A DNA stretch of 5,343 nt from Clostridia bacterium. Its GTDB lineage: Bacteria; Bacillota; Clostridia; Christensenellales; Aristaeellaceae. The stretch covers positions 1 through 5,343 of the forward strand of contig CAAGFE010000056.1 of NCBI GenBank assembly GCA_900769075.1. The letters are read 5' to 3'. Made by a program: the position numbers and the translations under genes. The notes under the pieces were generated by a model. The model had not been told where the DNA came from. It saw only the letters and a list, made by a program, of their open reading frames with translations, and did no database searches. This document shows, in pieces, positions 1-3,946 of the stretch (its first letter is position 1; each line of letters begins with the position of its first letter).

Positions 1-142
1 GTCCGTCCTGGGGACCGGAGGAGCCATTCGGAGAATCCCAATCGAAGAAGATAATCATGCCCGGTGTCGGCTCAATGCTGTTGTCACCCCATTGACCCCG
101 ATCTTTGAACCATTGGACGCCGTTCACACAGCCTGCGAATTT
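1..142 (-). pseudogene. CHAP-domain cell-wall hydrolase fragment of a Tn1549-like conjugative element
   Basis: Read on the minus strand from about 142 to the left edge, one open frame encodes KFAGCVNGVQWFKDRGQW, then PTPGMIIFFDWD and GSSGPQDG. This is the middle of a CHAP (cysteine/histidine amidohydrolase-peptidase) domain as found in peptidoglycan hydrolases encoded next to the VirB4-like ATPase in Tn1549-type conjugative elements of Firmicutes; such enzymes open the wall for the conjugation channel. The piece lacks its start, signal region and the part of the domain holding the catalytic cysteine, and the C-terminal part lies outside the window. Upstream in the same frame there is a TAA at 167-169 and no start codon, so it cannot be expressed as it stands. 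Similarity seems to begin near the Lys-Phe at about 142-137. The family call rests on remembered sequence similarity. Confidence 0.7.
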
Positions 143-166
143 ATGTAACCAATGCGATATTATGTT

Positions 167-322
167 TTACAGTGTGTCTGATACCTTCAAAATCAGTTCG
201 TCCACGCAGTCCGTATATCGCCCCTGTTGCAGTAACTTGTTCTTGAAACGAATGAGGCTTTTCAGCACAAGACGGGTTTCTTCATCATTCAGATAGAGAT
301 AGCGTTTTTTATCCTTCATCAT
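167..322 (-). CDS. 51-residue conserved small protein, probably from a mobile element and perhaps C-terminally truncated
   Basis: A short frame starts at ATG 320-322 (a second ATG follows directly) and stops at TAA 167-169. A strong ribosome binding site, GGAGG at 331-335, sits about 8 nt upstream. The product is charged and probably alpha-helical: it begins MMKDKKRYLYLNDEE and contains LIRFKNKLLQQGRYTDCVDE. The YLYLNDEE and QGRYTD pattern resembles a family of unnamed small proteins common in mobile regions of gut Clostridia. Members I recall end in a basic tail after the ELLLKV-like segment; here the protein stops after ILKVSDTL, so the tail may be missing. The stop codon is immediately followed, in frame, by the CHAP fragment, as expected if a deletion joined two genes. 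No membrane segment or signal peptide is visible. Function unknown. Confidence 0.55.
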   Translation of the reverse strand: MMKDKKRYLYLNDEETRLVLKSLIRFKNKLLQQGRYTDCVDELILKVSDTL

Positions 323-389
323 CGTTCACCCCTCCTTACACTTACAGGATACCGAAGCAGTTCCTGGTTTTCCAATGTGCAAATCCGAT

Positions 390-441
390 AAACTATATCA
401 GATTCGGTCAAATCCAGCCAAATCCAGCGAAACTATATCAG
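390..441. repeat. Pair of 12-bp direct repeats (AAACTATATCAG) 40 bp apart, with a 10-bp tandem repeat between
   Basis: AAACTATATCAG occurs at 390-401 and again at 430-441. Between them CAAATCCAGC is repeated in tandem at 409-418 and 419-428. A relative, GGTCAAATCCGGC, lies at 618-630 and matches GGTCAAATCCAGC at 406-418 with one change. A related inverted string, TGATATAGT, occurs at 713-721 beside the rpsI terminator. No function can be assigned; binding sites for a lost plasmid or element protein are possible. Confidence 0.6.
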
Positions 442-512
442 CAGCTTCTTGCTCAAAAATGCAAACAGAATTCTGCCATCAGACGGCAATGAGTGAAGGG
501 GAAAAGAACCTC

Positions 513-529
513 AAAATCGGCCCGATTTT
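513..529. repeat. Perfect 17-bp palindrome
   Basis: AAAATCGGCCCGATTTT reads the same on both strands apart from its single central base. It could be an operator for a dimeric regulator. With only one unpaired central base it is not a plausible terminator hairpin. No gene starts close by; the nearest is about 190 bp to the left on the minus strand. Confidence 0.55.
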
Positions 530-537
530 CGTTCGCA

Positions 538-601
538 GTTGCCCCATTTATTAACACATAAGGGGTTCAAAATGCCCGGTTGCCCCATTATTAACACATA
601 A
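538..601. repeat. Two near-identical direct repeats of 24 and 23 bp
   Basis: The first copy (538-561) begins GTTGCCCCATTTATTAACAC and the second (579-601) begins GTTGCCCCATTATTAACAC. Both end in ATAA and they differ only by one T in the T-run. They are separated by 17 bp, giving a period of 41 bp. Only two copies are present, so it is not a CRISPR array. Iteron-like or recombinase-arm sites are possible readings; neither is proven. Confidence 0.65.
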
Positions 602-668
602 AAACGAGATCAAAACGGGTCAAATCCGGCGAAAATCAGCCAAACAGAATCAAAGCCATAGATACAGG

Positions 669-702
669 AAAACCCCGGAAAACCTTGATTTTCCGGGGTT
701 TT
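669..702 (-). terminator. Rho-independent terminator of the rplM-rpsI operon
   Basis: AAAACCCCGGAAAA (669-682) and TTTTCCGGGGTTTT (689-702) form a perfect 14-bp stem around a 6-base loop. On the minus strand it starts about 30 nt after the rpsI stop codon, and the 3' arm ends in a T-run, as expected for an intrinsic terminator. The A/T symmetry means it could also work on plus-strand transcripts, though no gene there needs it. Confidence 0.85.
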
Positions 703-733
703 GGAACCATTTTGATATAGTCTGAGCAGTCGA

Positions 734-1123
734 TTAACGCTTGCTGAACTGCGGAGCGCGACGGGCTGCTTTGAGACCGTACTTCTTGCGCTCCTTCATA
801 CGAGGATCGCGGGTCAGGAAACCAGCCTTCTTCAGGGCGGCACGCAGCTCGGGATCAGCCTTGCACAGGGCACGGGAGATGCCATGACGGATGGCACCAG
901 CCTGGCCGGAAACGCCGCCGCCGCACACGTTCACCAGAACGTCGAAGGAGGTGGTGTTGGTCAGAACCAGAGGCTGACGCACGGTCATCTTCAGGGTCTC
1001 CAGACCAAAGTAGTTATCAATGTCACGCTTGTTGATGATGATCTTACCCTCACCGGCAACCAGGCGGACACGGGCAACGGCCTTCTTGCGACGGCCAACA
1101 GCATTGTAAGAAACCTTAGCCAT
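734..1123 (-). CDS. rpsI: 30S ribosomal protein S9
   Basis: S9 sits in the head of the 30S subunit, and its basic C-terminal tail reaches toward the P-site tRNA. The 129-residue product has the usual family length. It opens with MAKVSYNAVGRRKKAVARV, carries the family signature GGGVSGQAGAIRHG at residues 68-81, and ends in the conserved basic tail KKYGLKAARRAPQFSKR, whose last Arg contacts tRNA in known structures. A ribosome binding site, AGGAG at 1133-1137, lies 9 nt before the ATG. It is the second gene of an operon with rplM, 24 nt upstream, the classic bacterial arrangement, and is followed by a strong terminator. Cys67 stands where many homologues have Ser; this is a minor variation. 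The call is secure. Confidence 0.98.
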   Translation of the reverse strand: MAKVSYNAVGRRKKAVARVRLVAGEGKIIINKRDIDNYFGLETLKMTVRQPLVLTNTTSFDVLVNVCGGGVSGQAGAIRHGISRALCKADPELRAALKKAGFLTRDPRMKERKKYGLKAARRAPQFSKR

Positions 1124-1147
1124 TGTTTGTTACTCCTTTCCGCTCCA

Positions 1148-1576
1148 TTACAGTTCCAGCTTCTCGGGCTGCTGAGCGGCATGCTCATGCTCGGCGCCGG
1201 CATAAATCTTCAGCTTCTTCGCCATCTGGCGGCCCAGGGGGCCCTTGGGCAGCATGCCCACAACAGCATGACGCAGCGCCTCTTCAGGATTGTCTGCCAT
1301 CAGCTTGCGGTACTTGGTTTCCTTCAGACCGCCAACGAAGCCGCTGTGCTTGTAGTAGATCTTCTGATCCAGCTTCTTGCCGGTCAGGATCAGCTTGGAC
1401 GCATTGATGACGATGACAAAGTCACCGGTGTCAACATTGGGGGTGTAGATCGGCTTGTGCTTGCCGCGCAGGATATTCGCAACCTGGCTGGCAACGCGGC
1501 CCAGCGCCAGGCCTTCGGCATCGACAACATACCACTTACGGGTAATGTCCGCCGCTTTCGGCATGAAAGTCTTCAA
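1148..1576 (-). CDS. rplM: 50S ribosomal protein L13, TTG start
   Basis: L13 is an early-assembly 23S rRNA-binding protein of the 50S subunit. From the TTG at 1574-1576 the product is 142 residues, the standard family length. It begins MKTFMPKAADITRKWYVVDA and contains LRGKHKP (36-42), TGDFVIVINA (50-59), HSGFVGGLKE (77-86) and the signature GMLPKGPLGRQM (107-118). It ends LEL, like many Firmicute L13 proteins. The TTG is preferred because GGAGG at 1585-1589 lies 8 nt before it and MKTFM is the family N-terminus. The next ATG (1562-1564) is four codons inside with poor spacing, and the longer open frame upstream would add unrelated residues. It is first in the operon with rpsI and is read from a strong promoter through a structured leader. 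Confidence 0.97.
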   Translation of the reverse strand: MKTFMPKAADITRKWYVVDAEGLALGRVASQVANILRGKHKPIYTPNVDTGDFVIVINASKLILTGKKLDQKIYYKHSGFVGGLKETKYRKLMADNPEEALRHAVVGMLPKGPLGRQMAKKLKIYAGAEHEHAAQQPEKLEL

Positions 1577-1693
1577 AGGTGTTTCCTCCCTAAGATGATT
1601 GTCATTGAGTGATTTGCTTCTGCGTGATGGTCGCACGCATCCGCGGTATGTTTCATTCAATAGTTACCGGGGCTAGCGGAGCTATTGATGCCA
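1577..1693 (-). promoter_or_regulatory. Structured 5' leader of the rplM-rpsI mRNA, possible L13 autoregulatory leader
   Basis: The predicted start of transcription near 1693 leaves an untranslated leader of about 117 nt. It can form at least two hairpins. TCAATAG (1657-1663) pairs with CTATTGA (1682-1688), and TGCGTG (1621-1626) pairs with CACGCA (1634-1639) around a 7-base loop. Leaders before rplM in Firmicutes are known as L13 leaders and are thought to bind the protein for feedback control. The position and presence of structure fit that; I could not test the fold against the known family. Confidence 0.5.
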
Positions 1694-1699
1694 TCGTTT

Positions 1700-1728
1700 A
1701 TTGTACTACACGGGATAAGGCTTGTCAA
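1700..1728 (-). promoter_or_regulatory. Sigma-A promoter of rplM-rpsI
   Basis: On the minus strand a perfect -35 box TTGACA (1723-1728) and a -10 box TACAAT (1700-1705; one change from consensus) are separated by exactly 17 bp. This is the best promoter in the window and fits a highly expressed ribosomal operon. Transcription should begin near 1693. Confidence 0.85.
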
Positions 1729-1864
1729 GCACAATTATGAAGTTTTTGGCGGTATGAATGTTGGGGGCTGATTGTAAATGAAATAGGACAGTACCAAAAA
1801 ACGAGCCGCAGCGAACTTGTGGTAAAATGGAAGTACCACCAACCAAAAGACCAGGAGGTTCGCC

Positions 1865-1925
1865 ATGGCTCAGAAAAAGTATAGCATAAAGCTGGGAAGA
1901 TTTCAACACCTGATGAGCGAAAGGC
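1865..1925 (+). pseudogene. Possible truncated 5' end of a transposase-like gene
   Basis: An ATG at 1865 follows a strong ribosome binding site (AGGAGG, 7 nt upstream) and begins MAQKKYSIKLGRFQHL, which looks like a genuine basic N-terminus, reminiscent of some insertion-sequence transposases. After roughly 20 codons the frame loses protein-like character and runs into the antisense of a tRNA. Upstream lies a dyad, GTGGTA/TACCAC with a 9-bp spacer (1819-1839). The working translation start without a plausible body suggests a gene whose 3' part was deleted. The end coordinate is approximate and the family is a guess. Confidence 0.3.
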
Positions 1926-2060
1926 GCGCAGATCGAGAGTTCACAATAGCAACGCTCAGTCCCTGCTTGCAGGACGAGTACATATGCGCAAAGCAAAAGC
2001 AGCACGGCGGACGCCATGCTGCGCGGACTGGGCTTCGCATCCCCAGAGGATTCGAGCCCG
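1926..2060. other. Spacer with no recognised feature
   Basis: No supported gene, RNA or repeat is seen here on either strand. Open frames crossing it are bounded by or read through the tRNA fragment to the right and have no ribosome binding site of their own. With the flanking parts it makes 1577-2421 a gene-poor stretch of about 845 bases, holding only the rplM control region, a possible gene remnant, a terminator, a partial tRNA and repeats. Confidence 0.5.
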
Positions 2061-2096
2061 TAAAAGAAAAGGCCAGACAACACATGTCGCCTGGCC
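2061..2096 (-). terminator. Rho-independent terminator downstream of the tRNA-Ser 3' end
   Basis: On the minus strand GGCCAG (RNA from 2091-2096) pairs with CTGGCC (from 2071-2076), followed by the T-rich tail TTTTCTTTT (complement of 2062-2070). It begins 7 nt after the CCA end of the tRNA fragment. This is where the terminator of an intact tRNA gene would lie, and supports the view that DNA left of 2103 is the original chromosomal flank. Confidence 0.75.
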
Positions 2097-2102
2097 GAAT
2101 GT

Positions 2103-2158
2103 TGGCGGAGCGGGTGGGATTCGAACCCACGGTACCGTGAGGTACAACTGATTTCGAG
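2103..2158 (-). tRNA. 3' half of tRNA-Ser(CGA), a probable attachment-site remnant
   Basis: Minus-strand reading gives, in order: anticodon loop CTCGAAA (2152-2158, anticodon CGA); the 3' side of the anticodon stem; a class II variable arm GTACC-TCAC-GGTAC; a T arm GTGGG-TTCGAAT-CCCAC (2114-2130) that pairs perfectly; acceptor strand CCGCTCC (2107-2113); discriminator G; and an encoded CCA (2103-2105). The long variable arm, discriminator G and CGA loop identify tRNA-Ser. The base-paired 5' partner of the anticodon stem is absent: the five bases before the loop (AAACA) cannot pair with TCAGT. Similarity therefore stops at the anticodon loop, a common crossover point for tyrosine recombinases that use tRNA genes. 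The fragment cannot make a tRNA alone. A normal terminator still follows it. An intact copy is predicted to the right, outside the window. Confidence 0.8.
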
Positions 2159-2170
2159 TGTTTTATCGAA
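2153..2170. other. Candidate recombinase core site at the tRNA junction
   Basis: TTCGA (2153-2157) and TCGAA (2166-2170) are inverted arms around an 8-bp spacer, GTGTTTTA. The point where tRNA similarity ends (2158/2159) falls at the left edge of this spacer. Tyrosine recombinases typically bind short inverted core arms around a 6-8 bp overlap, so geometry and position fit an att core. The arms are only 5 bp, so chance is possible. Confidence 0.45.
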
Positions 2171-2179
2171 CGTGGAACC

Positions 2180-2233
2180 TGCCGGAAATACGGCGCCGCT
2201 CCCGGAAGCTGCCGGAAGCAAAAAATGCCGGAA
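2180..2233. repeat. Three direct copies of TGCCGGAA beside the att fragment
   Basis: TGCCGGAA occurs at 2180-2187, 2210-2217 and 2226-2233, with a looser relative (CGCCGGAA) at 2372-2379. The copies begin 22 bp from the tRNA junction. Repeated short sites next to an att core are typical of arm sites for integrases or excision factors; this is inference from position. Confidence 0.55.
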
Positions 2234-2302
2234 AATCAGGCGTTTTCAGACATGCGGAGGCCATCCTGCGCAGCAGGCGCAGGGGCTCGAAAAAAATCAC
2301 GG

Positions 2303-2355
2303 TTCTCTCCGATTTTGGAGAGAATTTTGCATTTTGGAGAGAAAATCGGAGAGAA
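2303..2355. repeat. Cluster of four GGAGAGAA sites including a perfect 14-bp inverted repeat
   Basis: TTCTCTCCGATTTT (2303-2316) is the exact inverse complement of AAAATCGGAGAGAA (2342-2355), with 25 bp between. Inside lie two direct copies of ATTTTGGAGAGAA (2312-2324 and 2331-2343), 19 bp apart. GGAGAGAA is thus present once inverted and three times direct. The cluster ends 66 bp before the tandem-HTH gene, so it may serve as that protein's operator, as an excision-factor site, or as a hairpin in its mRNA leader. No T-run follows it, so it is not a standard terminator. Confidence 0.7.
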
Positions 2356-2421
2356 AAAAGAGAGAACGCTTCGCCGGAAAACGCCTCAGCCGTTGGCCAA
2401 TACAAGATGAGGTGAGGTTCC

Positions 2422-3009
2422 ATGATCGATGATGCAGCCATTCAGACGCTCAGGCGCCATCCCGAGGAGATTTCAAAGGAGCAGCTGTGCAGGCTCTGCC
2501 ACATCAGCAAGCGCGTCGCCAAGTACTATCTCGACAACGGGGTGATCCCCTGCCGGAATAACGGGCAGGCTACCCACACATACGCCATCAGAACCCGGGA
2601 CGCGATCACCTTCCTGCGCCGGCGGGATGCCTGCCCGGAGGCGTTCTGCGTGTCCATCCGCAGCGGCTGCAAGCCGTTCGTCCACCCGTCCATCCGGTAC
2701 ACGCGCCGGGTGATGCAGGTCTACCGCCGCCTGCTGGAAGAGCTGGCCCGTCCCTATCCTGACCTGATGACCGTGCAGATGATTGCGGAGCTGACCGGCT
2801 ATTCCGCCAAGACCATCCGCACATGGTCGGCCTTCGGGTACATCCGCTGGTTCCGCAACGGCTCCAGAAACTATGCGCCGAAGGAGCTCGTCCTTGCGCA
2901 CATGATGAGCGAGGTATACCGCAGCATCGCCAACAGAAGCTGGAAGCACGACAAGCTGGTTCAGCAGCTGATCGACATGACAAGCAAGGAGGAAGACAAT
3001 CATGAGTGA
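2422..3009 (+). CDS. Tandem helix-turn-helix DNA-binding protein, candidate excision factor or element regulator
   Basis: The 195-residue product carries two helix-turn-helix/winged-helix units of MerR or excisionase type. The first spans about residues 16-68 (SKEQLCRLCHISKRVAKYYL, then a wing around NNGQATHTY and a closing helix). The second spans about 116-160 (TVQMIAELTGYSAKTIRTW, then GYIRWFRNGSRNYAP). They look like diverged duplicates joined by a basic linker. The C-terminus (162-195) is a charged helix ending KEEDNHE. A GAGGTGAGG ribosome binding site lies just before the ATG at 2422. The last 8 nt overlap the start of the TnpV-family gene, so the two are probably co-translated. It is the first gene inside the tRNA-Ser att fragment, where excision factors or regulators are often found. 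I do not recognise a named family; the role is inferred from fold and place. Confidence 0.75.
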   Translation: MIDDAAIQTLRRHPEEISKEQLCRLCHISKRVAKYYLDNGVIPCRNNGQATHTYAIRTRDAITFLRRRDACPEAFCVSIRSGCKPFVHPSIRYTRRVMQVYRRLLEELARPYPDLMTVQMIAELTGYSAKTIRTWSAFGYIRWFRNGSRNYAPKELVLAHMMSEVYRSIANRSWKHDKLVQQLIDMTSKEEDNHE

Positions 3010-3379
3010 ACTGCGCAAAGAGATTTGGGAAAACGGCATCCACTACACGCTGATCGGCGACTACTACTTTCCAGATGTCAGAAGCCCGGAGGATTGCGGC
3101 TCGTTCGGCAGGTGGGCCGATCTGCATCTGGCATATATGAAGGGGAACGACCCTCATGCCTATGTGCAGCTGCTCATGGCTGACCGGCTGATTCCGTATC
3201 TGCAAACGTTCAATGCGCAGGTAGAGGAGCGGGCACAGCGGCTCGTGGAGCAGATGAAGCAAAACGAGGGCGTAACCGAGGGGCTGAAGGCGCGGGACCC
3301 GATGGAATGGGTGCGCCGGATGAACGGGATCGCCGCGAGGGCGGAGGAGGTCGTCCTGCAGGAAACGGTATACAGGTAA
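3002..3379 (+). CDS. TnpV-family transposon-encoded protein
   Basis: This 125-residue protein matches the pattern of the TnpV family, first named from clostridial Tn4451-type mobilizable transposons. It has HYTLIGDYYFPD at 14-25, GRWADLHLAYMK at 36-47, LMADRLIPYL at 58-67, then a helical stretch with NEGVTEGLKARDPMEWVRRM at 88-107, and ends in a helix with RAEEVVLQE. Family members are small, helical proteins found in mobile elements of Firmicutes; their biochemical job is unproven, though a link to excisionases has been suggested. The start ATG at 3002 overlaps the end of the upstream gene by 8 nt (ATGAGTGA) and has AAGGAGGA 8-9 nt before it. The full family length is present, with no sign of decay. 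No serine recombinase of the TnpX type lies nearby in this window. Confidence 0.85.
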   Translation: MSELRKEIWENGIHYTLIGDYYFPDVRSPEDCGSFGRWADLHLAYMKGNDPHAYVQLLMADRLIPYLQTFNAQVEERAQRLVEQMKQNEGVTEGLKARDPMEWVRRMNGIAARAEEVVLQETVYR

Positions 3380-3409
3380 AGAAAAGGGCGAGGGGCTGCC
3401 GAGAGTTGG

Positions 3410-3425
3410 GCGGGCCTTCGCCTGC
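3410..3425 (+). terminator. Weak hairpin after the TnpV-family gene
   Basis: GCGGGC (3410-3415) can pair with GCCTGC (3420-3425), with one G-U pair, around the loop CTTC. It lies about 30 nt past the stop codon. No T-run follows, so termination is doubtful. Confidence 0.25.
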
Positions 3426-3455
3426 ATATACTCCGAATGAAATTCAAACTATGGA

Positions 3456-3498
3456 GGCTTGTTGGAAGTCGGAAATTCCAACGAGCTTCCAACAAGCC
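3456..3498. repeat. Perfect 13-bp inverted repeat between the tnpV-like gene and hipB
   Basis: GGCTTGTTGGAAG (3456-3468) and CTTCCAACAAGCC (3486-3498) form a perfect 13-bp stem with a 17-base loop. No T-run follows on either strand, so it is not a usual terminator. It lies between the HTH-TnpV pair and the hipBA promoter and might be a transcription barrier, a regulator site or the scar of a small inserted element. Confidence 0.7.
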
Positions 3499-3556
3499 GT
3501 ACATCAAGCATCACCATGCAAAGAAGGACAAGGGGTATCATTCGCATCCTTCGGGC

Positions 3557-3585
3557 TTGTCCCTGTTCCGACATTGTGGTATACT
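3557..3585 (+). promoter_or_regulatory. Probable promoter of hipBA
   Basis: A -10 box TATACT (3580-3585) with an extended TGG just before it lies 17 bp after a weak -35 TTGTCC (3557-3562). Transcription should begin near 3592, leaving about 70 nt of leader before hipB. The -35 is covered by an inverted repeat GGACAAG (3526-3532) / CTTGTCC (3556-3562), which may be a regulator site. Confidence 0.6.
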
Positions 3586-3595
3586 GAACATGGAT

Positions 3596-3647
3596 CGTAT
3601 TTTATACATATCATGTTTATTTGCCATGTATTGCGCGTATATTATCC
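3596..3647 (+). promoter_or_regulatory. Candidate HipB operators in the hipBA leader
   Basis: CGTATTTTATAC (3596-3607) and CGTATATTATCC (3636-3647) share 10 of 12 bases and are spaced 40 bp apart, near four helical turns. The first contains inverted arms GTAT/ATAC around TTT. A further ATAC-N12-GTAT dyad covers the -10 region at 3581-3600. Repeated, helically phased sites before hipB are how HipB-type antitoxins repress their own operon in Escherichia coli; the specific sites here are inferred. Confidence 0.4.
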
Positions 3648-3664
3648 ATTGGAGGTCGATGCGC

Positions 3665-3946
3665 ATGAGCTTTGTCTGGGAAACGCCCGAGGAAATCAAC
3701 CTTGCGCTCGCCAAGCGCCTGAGCCGTATCCGCAAGCGCCGGAATCTGTCGCAGGTGCAGCTGAGCGAGAAGAGCAACGTCAGCTATGGCAGCATCAAGC
3801 GCTTTGAAACCAGCGGTCAGATTTCTCTGCTGTCCTTGACCAGGCTGTGCGTAGCGCTAGGTTGCGTGGAGGAGATCAAAAACCTGTTCACGCAGGTGGA
3901 ATACGGCAGCATTGAGGAGGTACTCCGTGAACGAACGCAAGGTTGA
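3665..3946 (+). CDS. hipB: HipB-like Xre-family antitoxin and repressor
   Basis: The 93-residue protein has a single Cro/C1-type helix-turn-helix at about residues 14-68, with the core LSQVQLSEKSNVSYGSIKRF at 28-47 followed by LSLTRLCVALG. HipB-type proteins bind and silence the HipA kinase and repress the operon as dimers. The start at ATG 3665 is chosen because GGAGG at 3651-3655 lies 9 nt upstream; the ATG at 3659 would leave only 3 nt. The open frame continues upstream to 3437, but that extension reads through the promoter region and is not protein-like. The gene overlaps the toxin gene by 20 nt, so translation is probably coupled. The short C-terminal tail (about 69-93) has no recognised motif. 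Confidence 0.85.
   Translation: MSFVWETPEEINLALAKRLSRIRKRRNLSQVQLSEKSNVSYGSIKRFETSGQISLLSLTRLCVALGCVEEIKNLFTQVEYGSIEEVLRERTQG

Larger units (their letters stand above)
323..733. other. Gene-free, repeat-containing spacer
   Basis: No coding frame with a ribosome binding site is visible on either strand over these 411 bases. The stretch holds the ribosome binding site of the small gene to its left, several short repeats and a perfect palindrome (listed separately), and the terminator of the ribosomal operon on its right. It is AT-richer than the flanking genes. It lies between mobile-element debris and a core operon and may itself be a decayed element end. Confidence 0.6.

Noticed and set aside
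538..601. CRISPR array
   Set aside because: Only two copies with a 17-bp gap, no further units and no cas genes in the window.
884..1612. Long plus-strand open frame (242 codons) across rpsI and rplM
   Set aside because: It is the antisense of two certain ribosomal protein genes, has no ribosome binding site and low-complexity composition.
2048..2059. GGATTCGAGCCC, like the T-loop of a second tRNA
   Set aside because: The flanking bases do not give a paired T stem, acceptor strand or CCA; chance resemblance.
2094..2140. Apparent protein ending LAERVGFEPTVP
   Set aside because: This is the well-known translation artefact of tRNA antisense; the DNA is the 3' end of tRNA-Ser on the other strand.
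1706..2221. Minus-strand open frame of 171 codons
   Set aside because: It runs through the tRNA fragment, its terminator and the rplM upstream region; its content is an accident of open reading.
2158..2441. Overlapping open frames on both strands between the tRNA fragment and the HTH gene
   Set aside because: They translate the repeat cluster into low-complexity Arg/Glu/Phe-rich strings with no supported start site.
3437..3664. N-terminal extension of HipB to the ATG at 3437
   Set aside because: It covers the inverted repeat and promoter region, gives an atypical sequence, and the start at 3665 has a properly spaced GGAGG.
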